This document shows positions 9,349 to 19,530 of a DNA stretch of 64,000 nt, piece after piece. The DNA is taken from NCBI GenBank assembly GCA_003153505.1, contig PLZA01000031.1, positions 156,732-220,731 of the forward strand, written 5' to 3'. A program made the position numbers and the translations under genes. The number at the start of each line of letters is the position of its first letter. Within the stretch, counting starts at the first letter, position 1. Under the pieces are notes generated by a model that saw only the letters and a list, made by a program, of their open reading frames with translations, did no database searches and was not told where the DNA came from. Origin of the DNA: Candidatus Dormiibacterota bacterium. Lineage in GTDB: Bacteria > Chloroflexota > Dormibacteria > Aeolococcales > Aeolococcaceae.

Positions 9349-10638
9349 GTGACGGACCGCGAAGTTGCCACAGTGCTCGATGCACCCGGCGATGATGAGC
9401 TGAGCAACACAGGCCCGCGAGCGATTGGTGCGTTGCTCGTTGCAAGCGGTCTGCTCCGCGTCGGGGCGGTGGGTGCCGGCGTGGCCGTCCAGTTCAGGAT
9501 CAGCGACCTGGCAGGCGGCAGGCCCAGCGGCGTCGCCATCGGTTTGGTGGGTGCATCTCAAGCGCTGACCGAGATGATCTTCGCTCCCATCCTGGCTCGC
9601 TATGCCGATCGTTTCGGCCGCCGGAAGTTCCTGGTTGCCGGCCCGATGGTGTGCGTCGTCGCGGTGTTGCTCCTCTATTTCGGAGTGCGACCGGCACAAC
9701 TTGGCGGCGCGCGCATGCTCGAAGGTCTCGGTGCCGCCGCATTCGTTCCGGTTGCGCTGGGGACCGTGGCAGCAGCGACGTCGGGCGATCGTCGGCGCCG
9801 TGCCGGCGCGAGCGGCGCATTCGAGGCCTCGACGCTGATCGGCTACGCGGGTGGGTTCGGGCTGGGCTCAGTCTCGTACTACGGGTTGCATCGAGGGGCG
9901 TTCATCCTGCTCGCGAGCTTGTACGCCCTCGCGGCGATTGTCTGCCTGGTGTTGGTTCCGCGCATTCCTCCGCTGCCGGTGCATCCCCTTCGGGTCGTGT
10001 TTCAAGCCGCCATCGGGCCCGGTCCGATGCGTACCTTCCTCCCTGCCTGGATCATGTCGTTCGCGCTCATCGGCGCGTTCGTCGGCAACCTACCAGCGCT
10101 GCTACGTCGCCACGCAATGCTGTCGCAGTCGTTGATCCACCATTTCGACGTGCGAGTCATCGGCCTGTTCCTGATCGGCTGGATCGCCGTCTTTCTGATC
10201 GGCATCATCCTGTGGACACCCTTCGTCGCCCGCCTCGGTCCCGCCGTTGTGATGCGCCGAGCCGTCCCCGGGGCCTGGCTGACCATGGCCGCCCTCTTCG
10301 CCATCAACCACCTGCCGATCGTCGGCATGCTGCTGATCGTGCCCTTCCTGGTGCTCGGCATCCTCTGGCTGGCGGGTTTCGGCCCCGCCGCAGTGACCTA
10401 CCTGGCGGACTGCTCGGAGAGCTTGAGTGCGGATCGATCAGCGCTCATGTCGTTCTATACCGTCGCGCTCGCCGGGGGCGGCGCCCTCGGGGCGGTCATC
10501 GGGGGGGTTGCGGCGCACCTGCTCTACATCGACGGGCTGGTGATCCTCGGGCTCCTGCTGTCAATCGCCACGTTCATCATCCTTGGCCCGGTGGTGCGCT
10601 ACGAGCGCACCACCGCCGCATCCGCCGCCGGCACCTGA
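9349..10638 (+). CDS. MFS transporter
   Basis: About 12 hydrophobic segments; RYADRFGRRKFLVAGP MFS loop motif; GTG start. Confidence 0.8.
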   Translation: MTDREVATVLDAPGDDELSNTGPRAIGALLVASGLLRVGAVGAGVAVQFRISDLAGGRPSGVAIGLVGASQALTEMIFAPILARYADRFGRRKFLVAGPMVCVVAVLLLYFGVRPAQLGGARMLEGLGAAAFVPVALGTVAAATSGDRRRRAGASGAFEASTLIGYAGGFGLGSVSYYGLHRGAFILLASLYALAAIVCLVLVPRIPPLPVHPLRVVFQAAIGPGPMRTFLPAWIMSFALIGAFVGNLPALLRRHAMLSQSLIHHFDVRVIGLFLIGWIAVFLIGIILWTPFVARLGPAVVMRRAVPGAWLTMAALFAINHLPIVGMLLIVPFLVLGILWLAGFGPAAVTYLADCSESLSADRSALMSFYTVALAGGGALGAVIGGVAAHLLYIDGLVILGLLLSIATFIILGPVVRYERTTAASAAGT

Positions 10639-10647
10639 TCCTGGCTG

Positions 10648-11619
10648 CTACCAGGCCCAGACCTCGGGCGCCGGTCCTGGACCCGGGAAGATCGCGTCGA
10701 GCTCCTCGAGCGCCGCGTCGTCGAGGTGGACGTCGAGCGCATGGAGATTGCTCTGGAACTGGTCGGTGGTCCGGGGCCCGACGATCGGCCCGGTGACGCC
10801 AGGCTGACGCAGTAGCCATGCCAGCCCGACGGCTGCGGGATGCTCGCCAAGCCGCGTGCAAAACGCCTCGTAGCGCTCGACTTTGTCGCGGTGCTTGGTG
10901 AGCAGATTCTGGGTGGTCTCCGACGCCGACCGGCCGGTGTCACGCTGCTTGGCGAGGATGCCCCCGAGCAGTCCACGCATCAACGGACTCCAGGCGATGA
11001 TGCCGACGCCGTAGTGGAGCGCGGCCGGGACGACCTCCTCCTCCACGTGACGCTCGACGAGGTTGTAAAGGCATTGCTCGCTGACCAGCCCGAGGAAGTG
11101 CCGAGCTCGCGCTGCCTCCTGGGCCTGCGCGATCGTCCAGCCGGCGAAGTTTGACGAGCCGACGTACAGCACCTTGCCCTGCTGGACGAGCACCTCCATC
11201 GCCTCCCAGATCTCGTCGAACGGTGTGCTCCGGTCGACGTGGTGCATCTGATAGAGGTCGATGTGATCGGTCTGCAGGCGCCGGAGGGATCCCTCGCATG
11301 CGTTGCGGATGTTGCGCGCCGAGAGGAACGTGTCATTGGGCCAGTCGCTCATCGAGCCGTAGAGCTTGGTCGCGATCACCACCTTCTCGCGACGCCCTCC
11401 ACCCTGAGCGAACCAGCGGCCGATGATCTGTTCGGTGATGCCCTCGCCCTTCTTCCAGCCGTAGACGTTGGCGGTGTCGAAGAAGTTGAGGCCCGCGTCC
11501 AGCGCAGCGTCCATGATCTGGTGGGATGTCGGTTCGTCGGTCTCGGGGCCGAAGTTCATGGTGCCGAGGCAGAGGCGACTGACGGAGAGTCCGGAACGGC
11601 CGAGGTGTGTGTACTCCAT
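10648..11619 (-). CDS. Aldo/keto reductase
   Basis: MEYTHLGRSGLSVSRLCLGTMNFG...DTANVYG...DLYQMHHVDRSTPFDEIWEAMEVLV; AKR signatures. Confidence 0.93.
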   Translation of the reverse strand: MEYTHLGRSGLSVSRLCLGTMNFGPETDEPTSHQIMDAALDAGLNFFDTANVYGWKKGEGITEQIIGRWFAQGGGRREKVVIATKLYGSMSDWPNDTFLSARNIRNACEGSLRRLQTDHIDLYQMHHVDRSTPFDEIWEAMEVLVQQGKVLYVGSSNFAGWTIAQAQEAARARHFLGLVSEQCLYNLVERHVEEEVVPAALHYGVGIIAWSPLMRGLLGGILAKQRDTGRSASETTQNLLTKHRDKVERYEAFCTRLGEHPAAVGLAWLLRQPGVTGPIVGPRTTDQFQSNLHALDVHLDDAALEELDAIFPGPGPAPEVWAW

Positions 11620-11635
11620 CCTCTGAGTTTGACGG

Positions 11636-12118
11636 TCAGGTCAATCCGCGCAGCACCCGGGCGATCAGGGACGACGAGAAGCCCCGCCGCTGCAGCGCTC
11701 CAGCAATGCGCATTCGCGATCGCTGGTCGCGAGATCCGCGTGCCTCCGTGCGCTCCCAGAGTTGCAGTGCCACCGCCATTGCGGCGGCTTCCTCGGTGTC
11801 GGTCTGACCGTCGAGCGCCTCGGTGATGAGCTCTGGTGCGACGCCTTTCGCCTTGAGGTCCGCCGCCACCCGGGCGCGTCCGTGCCCGGCTCGGCGATGC
11901 CGGGCTGCGACCGATGCGGCCATCGCCGCATCGTTGACATACCCGGTGGCAACACAGCGGCGAACTGCCTCATTCGAAGCGTCCGCTGTGTAGCCGCGCC
12001 GTTCGAGCTTGCGCTGCAGTGAGGCCGCTGCCTGTCCGGCGCCACGGAGGATGCGCAAGGCTGCATCCTCCGCGGCGTCCGCACTGTCAGGCATCGCGGG
12101 CGGAGCGAGGTCCCTCAC
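11636..12118 (-). CDS. recX: RecX regulatory protein
   Basis: ALRILRGAGQAAASLQRKLERRGYTADASNEAVRRCVATGYVNDAAMA; just downstream of recA. Confidence 0.85.
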   Translation of the reverse strand: MRDLAPPAMPDSADAAEDAALRILRGAGQAAASLQRKLERRGYTADASNEAVRRCVATGYVNDAAMAASVAARHRRAGHGRARVAADLKAKGVAPELITEALDGQTDTEEAAAMAVALQLWERTEARGSRDQRSRMRIAGALQRRGFSSSLIARVLRGLT

Positions 12119-12135
12119 GGTCGCAGAGCCCCGCG

Positions 12136-13191
12136 TCAGGAGATCGGCGTGGGCAGTGGCGGCACTTCGCCGTTCAACTCGACGACGGCGTCGCGGAGGA
12201 CTGGTTCCGGCAGCGCCGCGATACGAACCTTCGCCGCCACCTCCTCGAGGAGGTCGGGATTCTGGCGCAGGAAATCCCGAACGTTCTCGCGACCCTGACC
12301 GAGGCGCATGTCGCCGTAGGAGAACCACGCCCCGCTCTTGTCGATGATGTGCGTATCGATCCCCATGTCAAGCACACTCCCGGCGTACGAGATGCCCTCG
12401 TTGTAGAGGATGTCGAACTCAGCAGACCGGAATGGGGGCGCCACCTTGTTCTTGACAACCTTGACCTTGACGCGGCTGCCGACCACGTCGAGGCCCTGCT
12501 TGATGGAGTCGATCTTGCGGATGTCCATGCGCACCGAGGCGTAGAACTTCAGCGCCCGGCCGCCGGTCGTGACCTCGGGGTTGCCGAACATCACTCCGAT
12601 CTTCTCGCGGAGCTGGTTGATGAAGATGACCGAGGTATTGGAGCGGCTGATCGCGGCCGTCAGCTTGCGCATCGCCTGGGACATCAGCCTGGCCTGGAGG
12701 CCGACGTGGCTGTCCCCCATCTCACCGTCGATTTCGGCTTTGGGGACCAGGGCGGCGACCGAGTCGATCACGACCACGTCCACAGCGCCGCTGCGCACCA
12801 GCACCTCGACGATCTCGAGCGCCTGCTCACCGGTGTCCGGTTGCGAGATCAGCAGTTCCTCGGTGTTCACCCCGATGCGCGACGCGTACTGCGGATCGAG
12901 CGCGTGCTCCGCGTCGATGAATGCGGCGACGCCGCCGCGACGCTGAGCCTCCGCGATGATGTGCAGGGTGAGAGTCGTCTTTCCGGACGACTCAGGCCCG
13001 TACACCTCGACGATGCGGCCGCGCGGGATCCCGCCCACGCCGAGTGCGATGTCCAGGGTCAGAGCACCGGTCGGAATGATGTCAATGTGCTGAGCGTGTA
13101 CGTCGCCGAGACGCATGATCGCTCCCTTTCCGTGGGCTCGCTCGATCTGTCCGAGCGCTGTCTGCAGCGCTCGCTCCCGCTCCGTCGTCAC
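12136..13191 (-). CDS. recA: Recombinase A
   Basis: [60 protein letters not shown] start at 13191 with SD AGGAG 7 nt upstream. Confidence 0.97.
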   Translation of the reverse strand: MTTERERALQTALGQIERAHGKGAIMRLGDVHAQHIDIIPTGALTLDIALGVGGIPRGRIVEVYGPESSGKTTLTLHIIAEAQRRGGVAAFIDAEHALDPQYASRIGVNTEELLISQPDTGEQALEIVEVLVRSGAVDVVVIDSVAALVPKAEIDGEMGDSHVGLQARLMSQAMRKLTAAISRSNTSVIFINQLREKIGVMFGNPEVTTGGRALKFYASVRMDIRKIDSIKQGLDVVGSRVKVKVVKNKVAPPFRSAEFDILYNEGISYAGSVLDMGIDTHIIDKSGAWFSYGDMRLGQGRENVRDFLRQNPDLLEEVAAKVRIAALPEPVLRDAVVELNGEVPPLPTPIS

Positions 13192-13277
13192 CGGCTCACT
13201 CCTGTCTTCACGGGGCGCTCGAGCACGCCGCCCGTTCACTTCTACGACCGGCTCGACAGTGTCGATGGTACGACTTG

Positions 13278-13306
13278 TTAGTATGTTCGTCAAAGCTGTA
13301 CTCCAA
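13278..13306 (-). promoter_or_regulatory. Candidate recA promoter P2 (TTGGAG-N17-TACTAA)
   Basis: -35 at 13301-13306, -10 at 13278-13283, 17-bp spacer; LexA half-site CGAACATAC overlaps. Confidence 0.35.
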
Positions 13307-13391
13307 GGGGTGGTGGAATTGATTGGAGGTGCGGCCGAGGATGCCGTTGGGGCGTCGCGACGGGCGGCGCGTCCGGGCTCACCGGGTGGGG

Positions 13392-13431
13392 CGAACATTT
13401 GTACTGTACATCCTTGGCGAGGACGTGACAA
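13392..13431 (-). promoter_or_regulatory. recA promoter P1 (TTGTCA-N17-TACAGT) with overlapping LexA box AGTACAAATGTTCG
   Basis: -35 at 13426-13431, -10 at 13403-13408; box 13392-13405 is 11/14 to the Gram-positive/actinobacterial LexA consensus and overlaps the -10. Confidence 0.55.
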
Positions 13432-13483
13432 GCCCGAAGTTGCCCGTTCAGGAACAGACGGCGCGGAGCGGGGATCACCGGCC

Positions 13484-14044
13484 TCAACGCTCCGCCGGAC
13501 GGGACCCGCGGATCTCTTCAACGGCATCCTCAGCGAGGCGGAGGGCTGCCCGGACCGCACCGGCGCGGTTCGGCTCGCGGCCCCGATCCTCGTCGAGGCG
13601 GATGACCCGCACGGTCGTGGCATCGGCGACGGCGACGAACACCAGTCCGGCCGGCTTGTGCTCGCTCGCGTCCGGACCGGCGACGCCGGTGATCCCCACG
13701 CCGACGCTGGCCTGGAATCGAGTGCGGACGCCTGACGCCATCGCGCCGGCGACCTCGGGACTCACGGCGCCGTGGGTCGCGAGCAGGTGGCGGCCGACGC
13801 CAAGGTGCTCCGCTTTCACGTCATCCGCATAAGCGATCACGCCACCGCGGACGTACATCGACGAGCCCGCGACCGATGTCAGGGTCGCGCCGAGCAGCCC
13901 CCCGGTGCACGACTCCGCGACCGCGATGGTCAGGCCGGCGCCGGCCAGAGCGCGCCCGAGCGATACCGCTTCGGGAAACGCCGTCGCGAGCATCGGGAGG
14001 AGATCGCCGGAGCCGAGATCCGGGGACGGCTCCAAGTCAGCCAT
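13484..14044 (-). CDS. CinA C-terminal domain protein (nicotinamide-nucleotide amidase)
   Basis: [57 protein letters not shown]. Confidence 0.93.
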   Translation of the reverse strand: MADLEPSPDLGSGDLLPMLATAFPEAVSLGRALAGAGLTIAVAESCTGGLLGATLTSVAGSSMYVRGGVIAYADDVKAEHLGVGRHLLATHGAVSPEVAGAMASGVRTRFQASVGVGITGVAGPDASEHKPAGLVFVAVADATTVRVIRLDEDRGREPNRAGAVRAALRLAEDAVEEIRGSRPAER

Positions 14045-14086
14045 CGAAGCCGGGCGGGAGCGAGGCGCAGTCCAGGCGGCGCCGGG

Positions 14087-14578
14087 TCACCGGTAGTTGG
14101 TGAACTGCAACGGCACGTCAAGATCGAGGTCGCGGAGCTGCTGGATGACCGCCTGGAGCTCGTCCTTGTCCTTGCTCGAGACCCGCAGCTGGTCGCCCTG
14201 CGTCCGAACCTGGGCTTTCGGATGCTGGCCGCGAATCCGCTTGGTGAGATCGCGCGCCAGCTCCTCGCCGATCCCCTTGCGAAGCTTGACCAGCTGGCGG
14301 ACGTTGCCCTTGGCGGCAGGCTCCGGCTTCTGAGGATCGAGCACCTTCAGGTCGATCCCTCGCCGGTGCGCCTTGCTCTGGAGGACGTCGATGATCGACT
14401 TGAGCTGCGTGTCGGTCCCGGTGAGCAGCGTGATCGTCTCGTCCTCGAGGGTGATCTCCACCGTGATCCCCTTGAAGTCGTACCGGGTCGTGATCTCGCG
14501 CCGGGCCTGGTCCACGGCGTTGACAAGCTCCTGGCGGTCGAACTCGCTGACGACGTCGAAGCTGTGGTCCTGCGCCAT
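14087..14578 (-). CDS. yajQ: YajQ family nucleotide-binding protein
   Basis: HSFDVVSEFDRQELVNAVDQARREITTRYDFKG. Confidence 0.95.
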   Translation of the reverse strand: MAQDHSFDVVSEFDRQELVNAVDQARREITTRYDFKGITVEITLEDETITLLTGTDTQLKSIIDVLQSKAHRRGIDLKVLDPQKPEPAAKGNVRQLVKLRKGIGEELARDLTKRIRGQHPKAQVRTQGDQLRVSSKDKDELQAVIQQLRDLDLDVPLQFTNYR

Positions 14579-14656
14579 GGGTGATGAGGATAACGACCTG
14601 CGCCGCCGGGCAGCGCCGACGGCGGGGCGCTCCCTGGCGGCCCGAGCGACTGGTGG

Positions 14657-16969
14657 CTACTCGTCGCCCAGGTCGGCGAGCAGCTCGTCCACCTGGAACA
14701 CGTCCATGAGGACGGCGCGCGACTTGCTGCCCTCGAAGGGACCAACCACGCCGTGCTCGGCGAGCTGGTCGATGAGCCGGGCCGCGCGCGTGTACCCGAC
14801 GCTGAGCTTGCGCTGGAGAAGCGACGCGGCCGCACGGCCTTCGGCGGCAACGGTGTGCGCAGCCTTGGCGAAGAGCGGATCACGCTTCGACGCATCGCGT
14901 GCCCACGACACCGTGGCCTCGACCGTGAAGATCTCCTCCTGGTAGTCCGGTTTCCCCTGGAGCTTCCAGTGGCCGATCAGCGTGTCGAGCTCGCGATCGC
15001 TGACGAAGGCACCCTGCAGGCGGCGCGGCTTGCCCTCGTCGATGGGCAGATACAGCATGTCGCCACGCCCGAGCAGCTTCTCCGCCCCCATCTCGTCGAG
15101 GATGACCCGCGAATCGACGCCGCTCGAGACCGCGAACGCGACGCGACTCGGGATATTCGCCTTGATGAGCCCGGTGATGATGTCCGCCGAGGGGCGCTGC
15201 GTCGCCACGATCAGGTGGAGCCCTACCGCACGCGCGAGCTGCGCGATCCGGCAGATCAGATCCTCGATCTCCCCCGCCGCGACCATCATCAGGTCGGCCA
15301 GTTCGTCGATGACGATCACGATGTACGGCAGGGGCGCGACGCCGAGGCCGGGTGCCTTCTCGTTGAACGCGACGATATTTCGCGCGGCGTGGGATGCGAA
15401 GAGCTTGTACCGCTCCTCCATCTCCTTCACCGCCCAGCGCAACGACGCGACGGCCGCCTCGGGTTCGACGACCACCGGGACCAGCAGGTGGGGCAGGTCG
15501 CCGAAGTTGGACAGCTCGACGCGCTTGGGGTCGATGAGGATCATCTTGAGTTGCGCGGGAGTGGCCTGGAGCAGGAAGCCACCAAGCACCGCGTTGATGC
15601 AGACCGACTTGCCGCTGCCTGTGGCGCCCGCGATGAGCAGGTGTGGCATGCGCGTGAGATCACCGATCACCGGATGGCCGCTGACGTCGGCGCCGAGTGC
15701 GACGCTCAGCTTGTTGCGCCGGTCGGTGAACGCCGGCGACTCGATCGTCTCCTTCAGGCTCACCAGCTGGGCGGCTTTGTTGGGCACCTCGACGCCGATC
15801 GCCGATTTCCCCGGGATGAACGGCTGGATGCGGATCGGCGCTGCCAGAGCAAGCGCGAGGTCGGTCTGGTAGCCGAGGATCCGGCGCACCGGGACACCCA
15901 CCGCCGGTTGCAGCTCGAACTGCGTGACGGTCGGGCCACTGTTGGCTCCGACGATGCGTGTTTCGATGCCGAACGACTGCAGGGTGCTCACGATCTTGTC
16001 ACCTGTGGCACGAACTTCAGCGGCGAGTCGTTCGCGCTTGCCGGTGATGGTGTCAAGGAGCTCCGGTGTGGGCAGGACCCAGACCTTCTCCGGCTCATCG
16101 CTGAGGATCACCGCATGACCGAGGCCCACCTCGGGGACCGGGCCGATGACCGGCACCGGCGTACCGCCCGGGACCGCCGGGACGCCTTCGAACTCGCGTG
16201 TGAAGCCGTGCTCGCCGAGGTCCTCGCCGGTCGCCTGGGGCTCCTCAGGGTCGAGGAACGCGGTCGGCGGCGGTGGCAGCGTCCTCGGCGGAGCGAAGGG
16301 CAGCACCATGGGCACGCCGGTCAACTCGGCCGCGGGCTCAGGCGAGACCCCCGGGAACGGTCGCACCTGCGCGCCTGCATGCGTCCGCTCGCGACGCAGC
16401 CCCTCTCCCTCAGCCGCGAACCACCGGGCGAGGGCCCGGATCACCGTACCGGTCCGGAGGTCGGTGGCGAGGATGACCCCGAGGAAGGCCACAACCACAA
16501 GCGCCGCCGCGGAGCCGGCCCCACCCAGGACGCGCTCGACGCCGGAGCCGGTCCAGCGTCCCAGGGCACCAGCGTCGGCGGGGCCGACCATCCCGGTCAA
16601 CCCCAGCAGGGCGACCATCGCGACGGCGCTGCCCAGGGCCGCGAGCGTCCCAGCGCGCCACTCGGGGGTCACGCACAGCCGGACGCCGGTGAGCACCAGG
16701 CCGGCGACGCCGATCCAGGCCCCGACGCCGAAGGCCCCGAAGAGCCCATCGTGCACCGGTCCGGCCAGAGCGCCGCCGCCCGGAAGAATCAGGACCGCCG
16801 CCAGGATGACGCCGGCGCCGATCGCGCCGATCCCCGTCAGCTCACGGCGGAGATCGCGATGGAAGAGCGGGGAGCGCGACGACGTCGAGGCGCGTGACCG
16901 TGGGCGCGGCGCCGGCCGCTTCGACGGCGCGCGCTTGCGCGTGGGACGGGTTGGGGCGGAGCGAGCCAT
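14657..16969 (-). CDS. ftsK: DNA translocase FtsK/SpoIIIE
   Basis: MPHLLIAGATGSGKSVCINAVLGGFLLQATPAQLKMILIDPKRVEL; C-terminal gamma domain. Confidence 0.95.
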   Translation of the reverse strand: MARSAPTRPTRKRAPSKRPAPRPRSRASTSSRSPLFHRDLRRELTGIGAIGAGVILAAVLILPGGGALAGPVHDGLFGAFGVGAWIGVAGLVLTGVRLCVTPEWRAGTLAALGSAVAMVALLGLTGMVGPADAGALGRWTGSGVERVLGGAGSAAALVVVAFLGVILATDLRTGTVIRALARWFAAEGEGLRRERTHAGAQVRPFPGVSPEPAAELTGVPMVLPFAPPRTLPPPPTAFLDPEEPQATGEDLGEHGFTREFEGVPAVPGGTPVPVIGPVPEVGLGHAVILSDEPEKVWVLPTPELLDTITGKRERLAAEVRATGDKIVSTLQSFGIETRIVGANSGPTVTQFELQPAVGVPVRRILGYQTDLALALAAPIRIQPFIPGKSAIGVEVPNKAAQLVSLKETIESPAFTDRRNKLSVALGADVSGHPVIGDLTRMPHLLIAGATGSGKSVCINAVLGGFLLQATPAQLKMILIDPKRVELSNFGDLPHLLVPVVVEPEAAVASLRWAVKEMEERYKLFASHAARNIVAFNEKAPGLGVAPLPYIVIVIDELADLMMVAAGEIEDLICRIAQLARAVGLHLIVATQRPSADIITGLIKANIPSRVAFAVSSGVDSRVILDEMGAEKLLGRGDMLYLPIDEGKPRRLQGAFVSDRELDTLIGHWKLQGKPDYQEEIFTVEATVSWARDASKRDPLFAKAAHTVAAEGRAAASLLQRKLSVGYTRAARLIDQLAEHGVVGPFEGSKSRAVLMDVFQVDELLADLGDE

Positions 16970-17153
16970 GTCGTGAACTCGATGTGGAACGCGTGGAGGA
17001 CGGGCTACCGGGGCCCCTGGGTCGGGCCCGATGCTATCAGCAAATCGACCGCCGCAAATGCGACGAGCCCGGACGGGTCAACGAGGAAACGCGCGGCGAA
17101 CATCCGTGCCCATACTACACGACTGTGTTGTCGCGGAGACTCTCTTTCGAGTC

Positions 17154-18821
17154 TCAGACCTCGGTGACCAGCGGCAGGATGAGCGGCCTCCGCTTGGTCT
17201 TCTTGTAGAGGAAGCGCGACAGCCCCTCGTGAATCGCGCCCTGCCAGGCGGTGTAGCCGGCGTCGGGGGTCAGCCGGGACACCAGCGACAGGACGTGTTC
17301 GCGGGCCTCCTCAAACAGCACCTCGGCGTCGTCGGCGACGAACCCCCGGGAGACCAGGTCGGGTCCGGCAACCACGACTCCGCTGGAGCGCTCGACGGTG
17401 ACGACCACCAGGATCACACCGTCCTGAGCGAGCTGCTGGCGGTCGCGAAACACCACGTCACCAGCCTCTTCGATGCTGAGTCCGTCGACGTAGACGTAGC
17501 CCGTGCGCACCCGCTCGCCGGTGACGCGAACCCCGTGCTCATCGACCGCGATCACGGTCCCGTTGTCGATGGCGAGGACCCGCTCAGCGGGGATGCCCAC
17601 CGACCGAGCGAGGGCTGCGTGGAGCGCCAGGTGACGGTACTCGCCGTGCACCGGGATGAAGTACCGCGGCCGCGTGAGCGTGAGCAGGAGCTTGAGCTCC
17701 TCGCGACTTGCGTGACCCGAGGCGTGCACCCCGTGACGCGAGGAGTTGAAGACACGTGCGCCGCGCCGGTACAGGTTGTTGATGGTGCGGTGCACCGATT
17801 CCTCGTTGCCAGGTATGGGGTTGGCGCTGATGATCACCGTGTCCGCCTCGCGCAGGCTGACCATCCGATGCTCGCCTGCAGCGATGCGCACCAGCGCCGA
17901 GAGTGGCTCTCCCTGCGCGCCGGTGCAAAGGATCGCAAGCTCGTTGTCAGGGATGCGCTCGTGCTCCTTGGGCGTGACGAACGTGCCCGGCGGCACGTGC
18001 AGGTAGCCCAGTTCCTCGGCAACCTTGATGTTCTTGAGCATCGAGCGTCCCACGATGAAGCAGCGCCGCCCGCATGCCTGCGCGGCGTTGATCGCCTGCT
18101 GCAGACGCGAGATGTTGGACGCAAACGTCGCCATCAGGATGCGCCCCTGCGCGGCCGCGAAGATGGGCGCGAGGCCTTCGCCGACGGTGCGCTCGCTCGG
18201 CGTCGTCCCCTCCTGCTCGGCGTTGGTGCTGTCACTGAGCAGGAGGAGCACGCCGTCGTCACCGACGCGCGCAAGCCGCGCCAGATCGGGCGGCTCTCCC
18301 TGCACGGGCGTGCTGTCGATCTTGAAGTCACCGGAGTGGACGATGACGCCGGCGGGCGTGCGGACCACCAGGGCGCATGCATCCGGGATGGAATGGGTCG
18401 CGTGCACCCACTCGACCTCGAAACACCCGAGCGTGCGCGAATCGCCGGGACGCACGGTGTGCAGTTCGGTGGTCTCGATGAGTCCGTGCTCGCGCAGCTT
18501 GTTGCGCAGGAATCCCAGGGTCAACGCCGTGCCGTAGACCGGCACCGGGAGGCGCGGCAGCACGTAGGGAAGCGCACCGATGTGGTCCTCGTGGCCGTGT
18601 GTCAGCACGATGCCGCGAATGTTCGCGACACGCTCCTGCAGCCATGCGATGTCGGGGATGACCAGGTCGACGCCGAGCATCTCCTGCTCCGGGAACATCA
18701 GCCCGGTGTCGATGACGACGATGTCGTTGCCGCAGCTGAGTGCCAGCATGTTGCGGCCGATCTCGCCGAGCCCGCCGAGCGGAATCAGCGTGAGTTGAGC
18801 CGAGCTGGGCGCCTCGATCAA
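17154..18821 (-). CDS. rnj: Ribonuclease J
   Basis: LIPLGGLGEIGRNMLALSCGNDIVVIDTGLMFPEQ; THGHEDHIGALPYVL; YFIPVHGEYRHL. Confidence 0.95.
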   Translation of the reverse strand: MIEAPSSAQLTLIPLGGLGEIGRNMLALSCGNDIVVIDTGLMFPEQEMLGVDLVIPDIAWLQERVANIRGIVLTHGHEDHIGALPYVLPRLPVPVYGTALTLGFLRNKLREHGLIETTELHTVRPGDSRTLGCFEVEWVHATHSIPDACALVVRTPAGVIVHSGDFKIDSTPVQGEPPDLARLARVGDDGVLLLLSDSTNAEQEGTTPSERTVGEGLAPIFAAAQGRILMATFASNISRLQQAINAAQACGRRCFIVGRSMLKNIKVAEELGYLHVPPGTFVTPKEHERIPDNELAILCTGAQGEPLSALVRIAAGEHRMVSLREADTVIISANPIPGNEESVHRTINNLYRRGARVFNSSRHGVHASGHASREELKLLLTLTRPRYFIPVHGEYRHLALHAALARSVGIPAERVLAIDNGTVIAVDEHGVRVTGERVRTGYVYVDGLSIEEAGDVVFRDRQQLAQDGVILVVVTVERSSGVVVAGPDLVSRGFVADDAEVLFEEAREHVLSLVSRLTPDAGYTAWQGAIHEGLSRFLYKKTKRRPLILPLVTEV

Positions 18822-19474
18822 AAGAGATCCATCTGGTCACCGCCTGCGCTGGCTGCAACTCTGCGCAGCTCCGACGCGGACGCGCCACCTGCCCGCCGTG
18901 CCCGCGCCGCCTCGGCATCCGCGAGGTATCCACGGACACGCCGCATGTCGGCTTCGAGGGTCTCCTTGAGGCCCCCGTTGTAGAGCGCCGCAGCCGGGTG
19001 GTACAGGGGAACGAAAACGCGGTCGTTGAGACGCACCCGTTCCCCGTGCAGGCGTGAGATCCCGCCGGCGCCCGGGAGCAATCGTGTCAGCGCGTGACGT
19101 CCGAGCAGGAGGATCACGTCGGGCTGGAGCAGGTCGATCTGCTCATCGAGGAAATGGCTGCAGGCTTCGACTTCGAGGGGTTCGGGATCGCGGTTGCGCG
19201 GTGGGCGGCACTTCACGATATTGGTGATGTAGATGTCGCGTCGGTCGAGCCCTGCCGACTCGAGCAGGCTCGTGAGCAGACGACCCGCCGCGCCGACGAA
19301 GGGCTTGCCCTCACGGTCCTCGTTCTCGCCCGGCGCTTCACCGACTGCCATCACGCGGGCGGTCACCGGGCCGTACCCGGGCACCGCCTGGGTGCGGGTG
19401 AGGTGCAGCGGGCAGGCGGTGCACTCGCGAACCCGTCCGTGGAGCTCGAGCACCTCCTCGGTCGTCGCCACCAT
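18818..19474 (-). CDS. Uracil-DNA glycosylase, family 4-type (Fe-S)
   Basis: VGEAPGENEDREGKPFVGAAGRLL; Fe-S Cys CTACPL..KCRPP; C-terminal QMDLF. Confidence 0.93.
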   Translation of the reverse strand: MVATTEEVLELHGRVRECTACPLHLTRTQAVPGYGPVTARVMAVGEAPGENEDREGKPFVGAAGRLLTSLLESAGLDRRDIYITNIVKCRPPRNRDPEPLEVEACSHFLDEQIDLLQPDVILLLGRHALTRLLPGAGGISRLHGERVRLNDRVFVPLYHPAAALYNGGLKETLEADMRRVRGYLADAEAARARRAGGASASELRRVAASAGGDQMDLF

Positions 19475-19530
19475 TGGCGGAGTTTAGTGCACCACGCGGG
19501 GCTTGCCCGGGCGGTCCATCCAGCGCGCGC

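Noticed and set aside
13278-13291. Full LexA box at TTAGTATGTTCG near recA P2
   Set aside because: Only one half-site (CGAACATAC on the minus strand) matches; the other half does not.
14753-16897. 714-aa plus-strand ORF opposite ftsK
   Set aside because: Antisense of FtsK; composition typical of third-position GC bias.
17136-17155. GAGACTC/GAGTCTC hairpin at the end of rnj as an intrinsic terminator
   Set aside because: 7-bp stem overlaps the stop codon region and lacks a T-run; not enough for a terminator call.
17031-18983. 650-aa plus-strand ORF opposite rnj
   Set aside because: RNase J on the minus strand accounts for the coding signal.
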